Assembly: GCA_902800355.1 (NCBI GenBank)
Contig: CADCEE010000007.1
Coordinates: 1 to 62,020, forward strand
DNA from: an uncultured Erysipelotrichaceae bacterium
Lineage (GTDB): Bacteria; Bacillota_I; Bacilli_A; RFN20; CAG-826
Direction: 5' to 3'
Length of the DNA stretch: 62,020 nucleotides
The notes beneath the pieces are model-generated. The model saw nothing but the letters and a program-made list of their open reading frames with translations, searched no databases and was not told the origin of the DNA. Of the stretch, positions 51,393 through 61,498 are shown piece by piece (position 1 is the first letter of the stretch; each line of letters begins with the position of its first letter). Position numbers and translations under genes: made by a program.

Positions 51393-53096
51393 ATGGCATA
51401 TAAAGCATTATATAGAACATATCGTCCTCAAACATTTGATGAAGTTGCAGGACAAGAACATATCGTTAAAACTTTAAAAAATGCATTAGCGACAGGAAAG
51501 ATTGCTCATGCATATTTATTTGCTGGTCCTAGGGGAACAGGAAAAACAACGATGGCGAAACTATTTGCTAAAGCACTTAACTGTGAAGAAGGAATTGGCC
51601 ATCAATGTAATAGCTGCAAAAACTGTGTTTCTATTATTGAAGGAAATCATCCGGATGTTTTAGAACTTGACGCGGCTAGTAATAACGGTGTTGATGAAAT
51701 TAGAGAATTAATTGATAAAGTCAAATATGGCACGATTCTAGGTAGATACAAAGTATATATTATCGATGAAGTTCATATGCTATCCGCTGGAGCGTTTAAT
51801 GCTTTGCTTAAAACTTTAGAAGAACCACCAGAACACGTCATCTTTATTTTAGCAACTACTGAGCCGCATAAGATTCTTCCTACTATTTTATCTAGATGTC
51901 AAAGATATGATTTTACTAAAGTAAGTGAAGTCGATATTAAAGAAAGACTTAAGGCTATTTTACTTAATGAAGATGTTGAGTATGTAGAAGATGCAGTCGA
52001 ACTAATTGTCTCTTTAGCAGATGGAGGAATGAGGGACGCTTTAAGTATCTTAGAAAAAGTATTGGCGTACTCAAATAATCGTTTAGTGGTCGAAGATGTT
52101 TTAAATATCTTTGCTCTTGAATCTAAAGAAGAAAAAATTAAGCTTTTAAAATCTATTGTTAGTCACGATATGAGTGATGTCTTATCTAGACTAAATAACT
52201 ATGTTACTAAAGGAACAGACATCAAACGTTTAACAGAAGATTTGTTATCTATCTTGAAAGATATTGTTATTTATAACTCCTCTAATATCGGTAACTACCT
52301 TGAATCTTTAAAAGAAGAGGAAGCATCTGATTTAGCAAAATACATTTCTAATGAACAAGCTTTAAAGATGATTGATATTCTCTTATCAGCAATAAAAGAT
52401 TATAAGAATGTCACCTCTATTAATCCTTTATTTGAGATCACCTTAATAAAACTCACATCTCTAGATGGAGCATCTCAAACTAAAGTATTTGAATCACCAA
52501 AAGTAGTAGAAAAAGTGATTGTTAAAGAAATAGTTAATCCAGTCATTGAAAAACCTATTGAGGTAATAGAACCAAAAGTTGAAGTAAAAACTGAAAAAGA
52601 AGAAATTATTAAGCAAGTTGAAGAACCTGCATTTACTAGTAATATCACTCCGATTGAAAGCGTAATTTATCTTAAAGAGGCAGAACAAGAAGATAGTTTT
52701 GCTATTAGTGATGAATTAATGGTTCAAGTTATGGCTATCTCCAAGAAAGAAATTAAATCTGAACTTGTTGATGGCTGGAAAAATATTAAAAAATTATCCA
52801 CTCACGATGTATACGGCAAAGCAGCAACATTATTAATTGATGGACGTCCTTTAGTGGCATCTAATAAAGTTTTAATTTTGGAATATCCTTTAGCTAAATT
52901 AGCAGAAAAAGTTAACGCGAAAGATATACAGTCAGAATTACAAACCGTGATTAATTATGTCTTTAATAAACATATGTTTATCTACGCTGTAAGTAGAGCC
53001 CAATCAATTGACTTACAAGCGTTATATATGAATCTTTTACAAATTGGTAAATTACCAAAAGCAAAAGATGTAAATTTGGAATTTATAGGAGAATAG
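51393..53096 (+). CDS. dnaX: DNA polymerase III gamma/tau subunit
   Basis: A 567 aa clamp-loader ATPase. MAYKALYRTYRPQTFDEVAG, Walker A GPRGTGKTTMAK near residue 47, a zinc site (CEEGIGHQCNSCKNC near 66-80), VYIIDEVHMLSAGAFNALLK and the SRCQRYDF sensor are all standard. A Pro/Glu/Val/Lys linker (about 380-430) leads to the tau C-terminus that contacts the polymerase. No slippery run for a gamma form was seen. It heads the dnaX-ebfC-recR-tmk-holB-ricT-rsmI block. Confidence 0.97.
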   Translation: MAYKALYRTYRPQTFDEVAGQEHIVKTLKNALATGKIAHAYLFAGPRGTGKTTMAKLFAKALNCEEGIGHQCNSCKNCVSIIEGNHPDVLELDAASNNGVDEIRELIDKVKYGTILGRYKVYIIDEVHMLSAGAFNALLKTLEEPPEHVIFILATTEPHKILPTILSRCQRYDFTKVSEVDIKERLKAILLNEDVEYVEDAVELIVSLADGGMRDALSILEKVLAYSNNRLVVEDVLNIFALESKEEKIKLLKSIVSHDMSDVLSRLNNYVTKGTDIKRLTEDLLSILKDIVIYNSSNIGNYLESLKEEEASDLAKYISNEQALKMIDILLSAIKDYKNVTSINPLFEITLIKLTSLDGASQTKVFESPKVVEKVIVKEIVNPVIEKPIEVIEPKVEVKTEKEEIIKQVEEPAFTSNITPIESVIYLKEAEQEDSFAISDELMVQVMAISKKEIKSELVDGWKNIKKLSTHDVYGKAATLLIDGRPLVASNKVLILEYPLAKLAEKVNAKDIQSELQTVINYVFNKHMFIYAVSRAQSIDLQALYMNLLQIGKLPKAKDVNLEFIGE

Positions 53097-53100
53097 TGAT

Positions 53101-53406
53101 ATGAACCCAATGCAACAAATGGTCATGCAAATGCAAAAAGCCCAGAGAGAACTTCAAAAAGCGCACGCTGAACTTGAAGCTAAAGAATTTAAAGTGAATA
53201 AAGCGGGGCTAGTTAATATTACTGTCCTTGGTTCTAAAGAAATTGTCTCTATTGATATTGAAGAAGATGGCTATGAACTCGATAACAAAGAGATGGTCGA
53301 AGAGTTAATTAGAGACGGCTTAAATGAATTATTTGCTCAAATTGATGAATTAGCCGCTCAAATAGATGAAAAGATTGCTGGTAAATCTGGAGGACTAGGT
53401 TTCTAA
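53101..53406 (+). CDS. YbaB/EbfC family nucleoid-associated protein
   Basis: A 101 aa protein: MNPMQQMVMQMQKAQRELQK is the N-terminal helix, followed by VNITVLGSKEIVSIDIEEDG. Family members bind DNA as dimers and are usually encoded between dnaX and recR, as here. The gaps are 4 bp after dnaX and a 1-bp overlap with recR. Confidence 0.94.
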   Translation: MNPMQQMVMQMQKAQRELQKAHAELEAKEFKVNKAGLVNITVLGSKEIVSIDIEEDGYELDNKEMVEELIRDGLNELFAQIDELAAQIDEKIAGKSGGLGF

Positions 53407-54002
53407 TGGAAAATTTAAAATCATTAGAAGCTTTGCAAGAACAACTTTCTAAACTTCCTGGAGTTGGAAAAAAGAGCGCTGAGCGTATGGCGTACGCACT
53501 TTTGGATTTCCCTGATGATGAATTAAAAGATATCGCTAAGGCAATTAGTTCTTTAAAAGAGAAAATCCATTTCTGTCCAATATGCGGAATGATTTCTGAT
53601 ATTGATGGTTGCTATATATGTGATGACTCTACTAGAGATCAATCAACCTTAATGATTGTTTCTTTTCCTAAAGATGTAATGTCATTAGAAAAATCTGGTG
53701 CCTATAACGGCTTATATCATGTGTTAAACGGAGAAATCTCCTTATCCAAAGGATTAGATATTTCTAATTTAAATCTTGAAACTTTATTCAAAAGATTAGA
53801 TGAAGGGAATATTAAAGAAATAATCTTAGCCACTAACCCAACGATAGATGGAGAAACCACATCTGGTTATTTAAATAAAGTATTAGAAAAATACGAAATA
53901 AAAATTACTCGTCTTGCCTATGGCTTACAAATGGGAGGAAATCTTGATTATGTCGACCCTCTTACATTATCTAAGGCCTTAGAGGGAAGACACAAAATCT
54001 AG
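53406..54002 (+). CDS. recR: Recombination mediator protein RecR
   Basis: A 198 aa protein. Helix-hairpin-helix (LSKLPGVGKKSAERMAY), a zinc finger (CPICGM, CYICDD) near residues 57-76, a Toprim domain (LMIVSFPKDVMSLEKSGAYN) and LAYGLQMGGNLDYVDPLTL are all typical. It acts with RecO and RecF to load RecA on gaps. Confidence 0.97.
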   Translation: MENLKSLEALQEQLSKLPGVGKKSAERMAYALLDFPDDELKDIAKAISSLKEKIHFCPICGMISDIDGCYICDDSTRDQSTLMIVSFPKDVMSLEKSGAYNGLYHVLNGEISLSKGLDISNLNLETLFKRLDEGNIKEIILATNPTIDGETTSGYLNKVLEKYEIKITRLAYGLQMGGNLDYVDPLTLSKALEGRHKI

Positions 54003-54014
54003 GAGGAACATTAT

Positions 54015-54635
54015 ATGTTTATTACTTTAGAAGGACCTGAAGGTAGCGGAAAAACCACCGCTGTTGAAGCTGCTGTTAAAGAACTTGAAGCTAGAGGCTA
54101 TCAAATTGTTAGAACTAGAGAACCAGGTGGTACTCCAATTGCAGAACAAATTAGAAATGTGATCTTAGATAAAGAAAACATTAAAATGGACCCTCGTACT
54201 GAGGCATTACTTTACGCTGCTAGTAGAAGACAACATTTAGTGGAAAAAGTTTGGCCAGCTTTAAAAGAAGGCAAAATTGTTATATGTGATCGTTATTTAG
54301 ATTCCTCTTTAGCCTATCAAGGCGGGGCTAGAGGTTTAGGAGTCGATAACATTTTAAATGTGAATATGTTTGCTACTGAAAATACTTTCCCAGATTTAAC
54401 TTTGTTATTTGATATAACTCCAGAAGAAGGCTTAAAAAGAATCGCTGCGAATGCTTCTAGAGAAGTTAACCGCTTAGATTTAGAAAAATTAGAATTCCAC
54501 CACAAAGTCAGAAACACTTTCTTGGAACTAGCCAAAAAGTATCCAGAAAGATATGTCATTATAGATGCTTCTAAAAGTAGAGTAGAAGTAGCTAAAGCTA
54601 CTTTAGAAGCTATCTTAAGTAGATTATGCAAATAG
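54015..54635 (+). CDS. tmk: Thymidylate kinase
   Basis: A 206 aa enzyme that phosphorylates dTMP to dTDP. P-loop [14 protein letters not shown] near residue 5, [14 protein letters not shown] near 35, [19 protein letters not shown] near 92 and the LID arginine region follow. It ends inside the start of holB (10-bp overlap). Confidence 0.97.
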   Translation: MFITLEGPEGSGKTTAVEAAVKELEARGYQIVRTREPGGTPIAEQIRNVILDKENIKMDPRTEALLYAASRRQHLVEKVWPALKEGKIVICDRYLDSSLAYQGGARGLGVDNILNVNMFATENTFPDLTLLFDITPEEGLKRIAANASREVNRLDLEKLEFHHKVRNTFLELAKKYPERYVIIDASKSRVEVAKATLEAILSRLCK

Positions 54636-55618
54636 ATAATTATCTAAAAAATAGACAACCAATTATTTATCAAACATTTACTAATTCACTTAAGAATAAG
54701 AGTCTTTCTCATGCTTATTTATTAGTGGGTAATCCAGGGACACCTTTATTAGAGACTGCAACATTTTTAGCAAAATCAATATTGTGTGATGATCCTAGTC
54801 CACTAGCCTGCTCTAACTGTATTACCTGTTTAAGAATCGAAAGCGATAATTATCCAGATGTTGTAATTCTAGATGGTAGCAAAGCCACAATTAAAAAAGA
54901 AGATGTTTTAAATATTGAATCTAGATTTGAAAAAACAGCTTTTGAGACCAAAGGCATCATGATATATGTAGTCCACTTAGTGGAAAATATGACTTTAGAG
55001 GCTGTTAACTCTATTCTTAAGTTCTTAGAAGAACCAGAAGGTGAGGTTTACGCTTTCTTAACCACTAACAATTTAAACAATGTCTTACCAACTATTATTT
55101 CTAGATGTCAGGTATTAAATCTAAAAAGTATTGATAGACAAACAATAATTGATGAGGCAATTGATTTATCAATTGAAAAAGAAGATGCAGAACTTCTTTC
55201 GTATTTTTATAACGACAGTGAACTAATTTTTGATTTCTTAAAAAATAAGGAAGAAAGTGATAATTATTTCATTTCTAAAAATGCGATTAAAGGTTTATTA
55301 GATACATTTCAAAGCGGCAATGAAAAAGACGCTACTTATTATGTCCAAAAAGAAATAATCCCACTAATTAAAACTAAAGAAGAAATGAGATTCTTTGTAG
55401 ATCTATTAACTGAAGTATTTGAGGATTTATTAAATCTCAAATGTAATAGAGATATCTATTTAAAAAGTTATGCTACAATATTGACTAGTTTAATTGATAA
55501 ACTTCCGCATATTGAGAAATCACTAACGGAAATTCTTAAACAGAGAAATTTGGTAAACATGAATCTAAATATCTCGTTACAAATCGACCACATTATCTTA
55601 TATATCGTAAAGGAATAA
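54626..55618 (+). CDS. holB: DNA polymerase III delta-prime subunit
   Basis: A 330 aa clamp-loader subunit, AAA+-like but without a working P-loop ([12 protein letters not shown]). It has the zinc site [18 protein letters not shown], then [15 protein letters not shown] and [11 protein letters not shown], matching DnaX paralogues. Weakly conserved elsewhere but secured by position between tmk and ricT. It overlaps tmk by 10 bp. Confidence 0.92.
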   Translation: MQIDNYLKNRQPIIYQTFTNSLKNKSLSHAYLLVGNPGTPLLETATFLAKSILCDDPSPLACSNCITCLRIESDNYPDVVILDGSKATIKKEDVLNIESRFEKTAFETKGIMIYVVHLVENMTLEAVNSILKFLEEPEGEVYAFLTTNNLNNVLPTIISRCQVLNLKSIDRQTIIDEAIDLSIEKEDAELLSYFYNDSELIFDFLKNKEESDNYFISKNAIKGLLDTFQSGNEKDATYYVQKEIIPLIKTKEEMRFFVDLLTEVFEDLLNLKCNRDIYLKSYATILTSLIDKLPHIEKSLTEILKQRNLVNMNLNISLQIDHIILYIVKE

Positions 55619-55623
55619 ACATT

Positions 55624-56469
55624 ATGGAAAATACATTTGATTGTTATGTCGGAATTAAGTTCGTTTATGCGAAACATTGCTACTTTTTTGGAGCAAAAAA
55701 TATAGACTTAAAAATAGGTGATAAAGTCGTAGTTGAAACCACTCATGGACCAGAGCTAGGTGAAGTACAAGTTAAGCCAATTTCAATTGAAGAATATCAC
55801 TCTCAATTAGAACTTAAACCAGTACTTAGAAAGGCCACTGATGTGGATTTAAAATTACACGAAATTAATCTAAAAGATGCCGAAATTGCCCTAGAAATTT
55901 GTAGAAATGAGGTAAAAAAGGCTAATTTAGATATGAATCCACTCTCATGTCAATACACCTTAGATAAGAGTAAAGTTATCTTCACTTATGTCGCTGATGA
56001 AAGAGTGGATTTCCGTGAACTTTTAAAGGCTCTTGCAAGTAAGCTTCATACCCGTATTGAACTACGTCAAATTGGCTCTAGAGATAAAGCTAAAATGATC
56101 GGCGGAATTGGCTTATGCGGCTTACCTCTTTGTTGTGCTTCTTTTGCTTCTGAATTTGATGGCATCTCCATCAATAGAGCGAAGAACCAAATGCTCGCGA
56201 TTAACATCCCAAAATTATCTGGACAATGCGGCAAACTCATGTGCTGTTTAAAATATGAAGATGATGCCTATACTGATTTAAAGAAGGAATTCCCTGAGGT
56301 CGGAACAAAAGTCTTCATTGATAAAGTTCAATATGAAGTCACAAATATTAATGTCATCTCTAAAACTGTAAGAATTGATAATGAAGAAGACACTAAAGTT
56401 TTATCCTTAAAAGAATTCTTTGAACAGACTCACTATCGCTTAAGAAGAAACGAAAATAGAAATGAATAG
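55624..56469 (+). CDS. ricT: PSP1/YaaT family protein RicT
   Basis: A 281 aa protein with the PSP1 domain: VVETTHGPELGEV, FTYVADERVDFRELLKALA, and the Cys-rich motifs GLCGLPLCCASF and SGQCGKLMCCLKYEDDAY near residues 160-205. In Bacillus, RicT with RicA and RicF forms an Fe-S complex that stimulates RNase Y-dependent mRNA processing. RicA and RicF are not in the window. It overlaps rsmI by 8 bp. Confidence 0.9.
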   Translation: MENTFDCYVGIKFVYAKHCYFFGAKNIDLKIGDKVVVETTHGPELGEVQVKPISIEEYHSQLELKPVLRKATDVDLKLHEINLKDAEIALEICRNEVKKANLDMNPLSCQYTLDKSKVIFTYVADERVDFRELLKALASKLHTRIELRQIGSRDKAKMIGGIGLCGLPLCCASFASEFDGISINRAKNQMLAINIPKLSGQCGKLMCCLKYEDDAYTDLKKEFPEVGTKVFIDKVQYEVTNINVISKTVRIDNEEDTKVLSLKEFFEQTHYRLRRNENRNE

Positions 56470-57304
56470 AATTAAGTCTTTTGATAACTCTCATAAAGTT
56501 TTATATCTAATTGCCACTCCAATAGGAAACTTAGGTGAATTTTCTTCTCGTGCTATTGAAGTAATTAATGAAATGGATATAGTGTCTGCTGAAGATACAA
56601 GAAATACTGGCGACTTACTTCATAAGCTTAATATTAAAAAACCACTAGTCTCTTTAAGAGAACATAATGAAGTAGAAGCTAGTTTAAATCTTATTAGTCA
56701 AATTAAATCTGGAAAGAAAGTTTGCTATATGTCTGACGCTGGATATCCAGGAATTTCTGATCCAGGATATATCTTAACTAAACTATGTTTAGAAAATGAT
56801 ATCGCGGTCTCTACTATTTCAGGTAGCTCTGCGTTTATAAATGCTTTAGTGAGATCAGGACTAGAGACATCACATTTCTATTTTCACGGCTTTTTATCCG
56901 CTAAAGAAAACGAAGCTATAGAAGAATTAGAAGCTTTAATAGATAAAAAAGAAACTCTTATTTTTTATGAATCTCCTCATAGAATAATGAAGACTTTAAA
57001 ACTTCTTTTGGAAGTATTAGGAGATAGAAAAGCATCATTACAAAGAGAGCTCACTAAAATAAATGAAGAGAATATCATTGGTACTCTTTCTGAATTAGTA
57101 AATCTAGATGAATCCACCTTAAAAGGTGAAATGGTTATTGTTATTGAAGGAAATAAGAAAGAATCTAGTTCTATAAATGATGAGAAAATAATCGAATTAG
57201 TGAACTCCTTAATCAATAAAGGGCTAAGTAAAAAAGACGCAATAGATTTTATTTCTGAAACCTTCGAAATAAGAAAAAATCACATAAAAGATATTATTAA
57301 ATAA
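56462..57304 (+). CDS. rsmI: 16S rRNA (cytidine1402-2'-O)-methyltransferase RsmI
   Basis: A 280 aa SAM enzyme. LIATPIGNLGEFSSRAIEV near residues 16-34, SAEDTRNTGDLL, MSDAGYPGISDPGYIL, FFYESPHRIMKTL and VVIEGNK are the conserved blocks. It methylates the 2'-OH of C1402 in the 30S decoding centre, together with RsmH. It ends the dnaX block before the terminator. Confidence 0.95.
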   Translation: MNRIKSFDNSHKVLYLIATPIGNLGEFSSRAIEVINEMDIVSAEDTRNTGDLLHKLNIKKPLVSLREHNEVEASLNLISQIKSGKKVCYMSDAGYPGISDPGYILTKLCLENDIAVSTISGSSAFINALVRSGLETSHFYFHGFLSAKENEAIEELEALIDKKETLIFYESPHRIMKTLKLLLEVLGDRKASLQRELTKINEENIIGTLSELVNLDESTLKGEMVIVIEGNKKESSSINDEKIIELVNSLINKGLSKKDAIDFISETFEIRKNHIKDIIK

Positions 57305-57327
57305 TAATTATTCTTGAAATTAGCGAA

Positions 57328-57357
57328 AGTCTTTTCTATTATTGAAAAGATTTTTTG
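57328..57357 (+). terminator. Terminator between rsmI and typA
   Basis: AGTCTTTTC pairs with GAAAAGATT over a 7-nt loop, followed by TTTTTG on the plus strand. Confidence 0.65.
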
Positions 57358-57375
57358 TAATTAGGAGGAATAATT

Positions 57376-59208
57376 ATGGAATTAAGGAACATCGCAATCA
57401 TCGCTCACGTTGACCACGGGAAAACCACCTTAGTCGACCAACTTTTAAAATCCTCCGAAACATTTAGAAGTAATGAAGAATTATCCGATAGAGCTATGGA
57501 CTCTAATGATATTGAGCGAGAAAGAGGTATCACCATCTTAGCGAAAACTACCTCAATTGTTTATAAAGGCACTAAGATTAATATCTTAGACACTCCAGGT
57601 CACGCTGATTTTGGTGGTGAAGTTGAACGTATCATGAATATGGTGGATGGTTGTTTACTTTTAGTGGATGCCTTTGAAGGCACCATGCCTCAAACTAGAT
57701 TCGTTCTTAAAAAAGCGCTTGAGGCCCACGTAAAACCAATTGTGGTTATCAATAAAATTGATAGAGCAAATATTAATATCGAACAAACTTTAGATGAAGT
57801 ATTAACTTTATTTATTGAATTAGGGGCTCCTGATGAATTCTTAGAATTTAAAACTGTCTATGCTTCTGCTTTAAAAGGAACTAGTTCCTTAGATAGCGAC
57901 CCAGCAAGTCAAGTAGAAGGAATGGATGCAGTCCTACAAACTATTATTGATGAAATTCCTGCTCCAAAAACCGACGCTAATGGACCACTTCAAATGCAAG
58001 TTGCATTACTTGACTATAATGACTTTGTTGGAAGAATTGGTATCGGCACTATTAAAAGAGGTACAATTCACGTTAATGATAACTGCACTGTCTCTAGATT
58101 AGATGGTAGCACCACTAACTTTAGAGTCTTAAAACTATTTGGTTTCCAAGGATTAAAAAGATTAGAAGTAAACGAAGCCAGCGCTGGAGATATTGTCGCG
58201 GTTGCCGGACTAGCAGATATTAACGTTGGAGAAACTATCTGTGCATTTAACCAAGTTGATCCACTCCCACTAATTAGATTAGATGAACCAACTCTTCAAA
58301 TGACATTTGGCACTAACTCATCTCCATTTTCTGGAAAAGACGGGAAATTATTAACCGCTAGAAAAATTGAAGAAAGATTATATCGAGAAACTCAAAGAGA
58401 TGTTGCCTTAAGAGTTGAAAGAATTCCTAATACGGAATCTTGGATCGTGTCTGGAAGAGGCGAACTCCATCTTTCTATTTTAATAGAAAATATGAGAAGA
58501 GAAGGATTTGAACTCGAAGTCAGTAAACCTCAAGTTATCATCAAAGAAATTGATGGAGTGAAGTGTGAGCCATATGAAGACTTATTAATTGATGTCCCTA
58601 ACGAATATGTTGGCGATATCATGACCACGATCGGAGAAAGAAGTGGCGAATTAGTCTCTATGGACGCTAAAGAAACAGTCACTATTCTTAAATATGTCAT
58701 CCCATCACGTGGACTATTAGGCTATATGACTAATTTCATGACCTTAACAAAGGGATACGGCATTTTATCTCATACTTATAAAGAATATCGCCCAGTACAA
58801 TCTTCCTCTATTGGAGAAAGAAATATTGGAGTTTTAGTTTCAGTAGAAGCAGGACAAGCCACTCCTTATGCAATCGAACATACCGAAGAAAGAGGAACAA
58901 TGTTTATTCTTCCAGGAACCGAAGTATATGAAGGGATGATTGTGGGTGAACACCGCTACGATTTTGATTTAGCAGTTAACGTCACTCAAAAGAAAAATCT
59001 TACCAACGTTAGAAGTTCTAATAAAGACAATACAGTGGTTTTAAAATCACCTAGAAAGATGTCGCTAGAAGCTTGCTTAGATTATATCAACAGTGATGAA
59101 CTAGTAGAGATCACTCCTACTACATTCCGCATGCGTAAAAAAATCTTAAATACCGCAGAAAGAAAGAAGTATGAGGCTCACGTAAAAAGAGCACAAGAAA
59201 ACGAATAA
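57376..59208 (+). CDS. typA: Translational GTPase TypA/BipA
   Basis: A 610 aa ribosome-associated GTPase. G1 AHVDHGKTT near residue 10, G2 RERGITILAKTTS, G3 DTPGHADFGGE and G4 NKID near 132 are intact; EF-G-like domain III, IV-less, and the C-terminal CTD (GYMTNFMTLTKGYG) complete it. TypA assists 50S assembly and growth at low temperature. Its ribosome site is AGGAGG. It ends at a bidirectional terminator. Confidence 0.97.
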   Translation: MELRNIAIIAHVDHGKTTLVDQLLKSSETFRSNEELSDRAMDSNDIERERGITILAKTTSIVYKGTKINILDTPGHADFGGEVERIMNMVDGCLLLVDAFEGTMPQTRFVLKKALEAHVKPIVVINKIDRANINIEQTLDEVLTLFIELGAPDEFLEFKTVYASALKGTSSLDSDPASQVEGMDAVLQTIIDEIPAPKTDANGPLQMQVALLDYNDFVGRIGIGTIKRGTIHVNDNCTVSRLDGSTTNFRVLKLFGFQGLKRLEVNEASAGDIVAVAGLADINVGETICAFNQVDPLPLIRLDEPTLQMTFGTNSSPFSGKDGKLLTARKIEERLYRETQRDVALRVERIPNTESWIVSGRGELHLSILIENMRREGFELEVSKPQVIIKEIDGVKCEPYEDLLIDVPNEYVGDIMTTIGERSGELVSMDAKETVTILKYVIPSRGLLGYMTNFMTLTKGYGILSHTYKEYRPVQSSSIGERNIGVLVSVEAGQATPYAIEHTEERGTMFILPGTEVYEGMIVGEHRYDFDLAVNVTQKKNLTNVRSSNKDNTVVLKSPRKMSLEACLDYINSDELVEITPTTFRMRKKILNTAERKKYEAHVKRAQENE

Positions 59209-59214
59209 AAACTA

Positions 59215-59243
59215 AAAAAGAGACGCAAATTGCGTCTCTTTTG
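59215..59243. terminator. Bidirectional terminator between typA and the DUF2188 gene
   Basis: AAAAGAGACGCAA and TTGCGTCTCTTTT form a perfect stem with A/T flanks. Confidence 0.9.
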
Positions 59244-59257
59244 ATAATAATGCCTAA

Positions 59258-59602
59258 TTATTTTTTGCTTTTGATACGGCCTTTATTGGCACCTTTAGAG
59301 TTATGCACTAACATACTTCCACCTTGGTTTTTCGCCATAACTTTGGAGTATTCAAGAGCTTCCTTTTGAGTGTCAAATAATTTGATAGCCTTTTGTCCAC
59401 CAGCGAACTTCACTTCCCATTTGCCGTCTTCAGCTCTTTTAACAACGTGGTAGGTTCTGGTTGCTTCTTTTTTTGGTGGTTCTGGTTTGACAACTTTTTT
59501 AGATTCTTCTTTCTTTTTAGCTGCCACTTGTTTCTTGTCAGGAACCGCCTTTTTCACAACTGGTTTCTTTTCTGGTTTAGCTTTTTTACTAAATAATCCC
59601 AT
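59258..59602 (-). CDS. DUF2188 family protein
   Basis: A 114 aa protein. The N-terminal 50 residues are extremely rich in Lys, Pro, Glu and Val (a disordered, basic arm). The C-terminal DUF2188 domain reads YHVVKRAEDGKWEVKFAGGQ, then FDTQKEALEYSKVMAKNQGG. Family function is unknown; members have been compared to small nucleic-acid-binding or toxin-linked domains. It is 22 bp downstream of the broken endonuclease gene, with ribosome site AAGGAG. Confidence 0.85.
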   Translation of the reverse strand: MGLFSKKAKPEKKPVVKKAVPDKKQVAAKKKEESKKVVKPEPPKKEATRTYHVVKRAEDGKWEVKFAGGQKAIKLFDTQKEALEYSKVMAKNQGGSMLVHNSKGANKGRIKSKK

Positions 59603-59624
59603 AATAGTTTTCTCCTTAATGAAT

Positions 59625-61411
59625 TTATTTACTAAACTTTCGTTTAATTAATAATAATCCAATTCCTAGCACACTTAAAGTACTTAAAATAACACTAGTG
59701 GCAACAATGTTTCCTCCACACCCTTGACTAGATGGCTTTGTTTCACTAACTTTAATAGCGCATGTTGCCTTTAAACCGCCATCAACAGTAGTAACTGTGA
59801 TTGTTACTTCGCCAACACTTTTAGCAGATACTAAACCCATAAAAGTCACTGTAGCAATGCTTTCGTCGCTACTAGACCAAACTACTTCTTTATTAATAGC
59901 GTTAGTAGGTAACACAGTGGCTTCTAATCTAACTAGTTCACCAACTTGTAATTCTAAACTTGTCTTATTTAAAGAAACCGATTCAACGTGAACTACTGAT
60001 TCTATAATATTTATATTATAGGAAGCGGTTTTAGTAATGCCACCTTCTGTATAGGAGATATTAACATTTTTATTACCAGTAGAACTCATATCAGGAGCGG
60101 TTAAAGTATATTCATCCGCTGATAAAACTTTATCTTCTCCAAAAGTATATTTAGCAGTAACCACTAATCCTTCACTACTGAAGGAATCTCCTAATTCAAA
60201 AGTTGTTTTATAATTTCCACTTAAAGACAAAGAAGATAATTCTCTTACTGGTTTTTCATTAATCGTTACATTACAGCTAGCATTATATAATTCTCCATCA
60301 ATAGTGACTGATGCAGTTATAGTTGCACTTCCACTTGATAAAGCGGTTAAAGTAATTGGGGAACCAGAACTAGAAGTAGAAGAACTCAAACTAACAACAT
60401 CAGGATTAGAATTTGTCCAAGTAATATTAGATTTGTCCGATGAGTTAGCAGTTAAAGTTGTTGTTTCTTCTTCATATAAGCTTACTGATGATTTAGAAAG
60501 TTCAACACCTGCTTCTTCTACATATTTTGTATATCCAGAAACATTACCCCATAATACATCAGCGTATTCAGGGTGATCAATAAATGGATTCCTATTCTTT
60601 TGAATAGGTGCAATAGCATCATTAACATGTCTTTCCCAATCGCTTACAGGATCTAAATGAGACCAATAAGAGAATAATTTAACAGAATATTCTGTTAATC
60701 CGTGATTAGTACTTTCACTACCAGTAAAGCAAACTCTCGCATTACCTTCACTAGTCCAGTTGTAGGCTTTATATTTAATCGTGCTATAAAAATAAATTCT
60801 AGCAAAATCACCTTTTACAGAATCATCTGGTTCAAATACAGTCCCAGTATAACCCCATAAACTATCCCCTGTTCCAGATTTAGAATTTGAAAATGTTTTA
60901 GAAGCATTTTTAACAAATCCGAAAGGGTTGTTACTTCTAGCGTTATTTACGTAGCCATCAGTAGGAACAACAATAAAAGGATCAGCACCTTGAGTGCCTT
61001 TATTTGTTCCTCCTCCCCACCAAGATTGAGGAATGGAATGTTCACGGTTAAAGCAGTCCCCTTCTTTTTTATAAGAGCCTGCTCGATCTTTATCAGGATC
61101 ATAGTTAGTAAATGCGGAATAATAATCAAATATTTTTCCGTTATCTTTTAAATAAGCAGATTTATAAGTTGTATATAATGCATCATAACTGCCGCTTGTA
61201 CCAGGAGATACAATTGATTTAAGCGCACTAAATAATCCAGCGTTATCTTTTTCGTTATATTCGTTATCACATTGAGTGTAATCATTAATATCTCATTAAT
61301 ATCGATAGCTTTTGCTTCTTTAACAGATTGTTTAATAGAAAAAGCAGAAACCAATCCACCGGCTAGAAAAGAAAATAGTAATGAAGCAGTAATAATTTTC
61401 TTAGATTTCAT
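59625..61411 (-). pseudogene. Secreted endonuclease I with Ig-like domains, broken by 11-bp duplication
   Basis: From ATG 61411: signal peptide (MKSKKIITASLLFSFLAGGL), then the frame is lost at an exact tandem duplication of 11 bp at 61282-61303. Removing one copy restores a single 591-codon frame down to 59625. That frame has CFNREHSIPQSWWGGG, NNARSNNPFGFV, VFEPDDSVKGDFARI, HLDPVSDWERHV and NRNPFIDHPEYAD (endonuclease I), then Ig-like repeats (VSLYEEETTTLTANSSD; VSLNKTSLELQVGELVRLEA). The end, GCGGNIVATSVILSTL..., forms Cys-Gly-Gly, one membrane helix and a basic tail. As read it is not expressed; it may be a recent knockout or phase-variable. Confidence 0.85.
61282..61303. repeat. 11-bp tandem duplication causing frameshift
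   Basis: TCATTAATATC occurs twice back to back, exact, at 61282-61292 and 61293-61303. Being 11 bp, it shifts the frame of the endonuclease gene just after the signal peptide. Confidence 0.95.
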
Positions 61412-61442
61412 GTAAAGATATTATAAAACTATTGTATGCATA

Positions 61443-61470
61443 TTAAAAGGAGTGAAATAATCACTCCTCT
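61443..61470 (-). terminator. Terminator of the surface protein gene at 61499
   Basis: AGGAGTGA-TTATT-TCACTCCT followed on the minus strand by TTTTAATA. Confidence 0.75.
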
Positions 61471-61498
61471 ATATTGATTTAAATGGATCTAGTATCAA

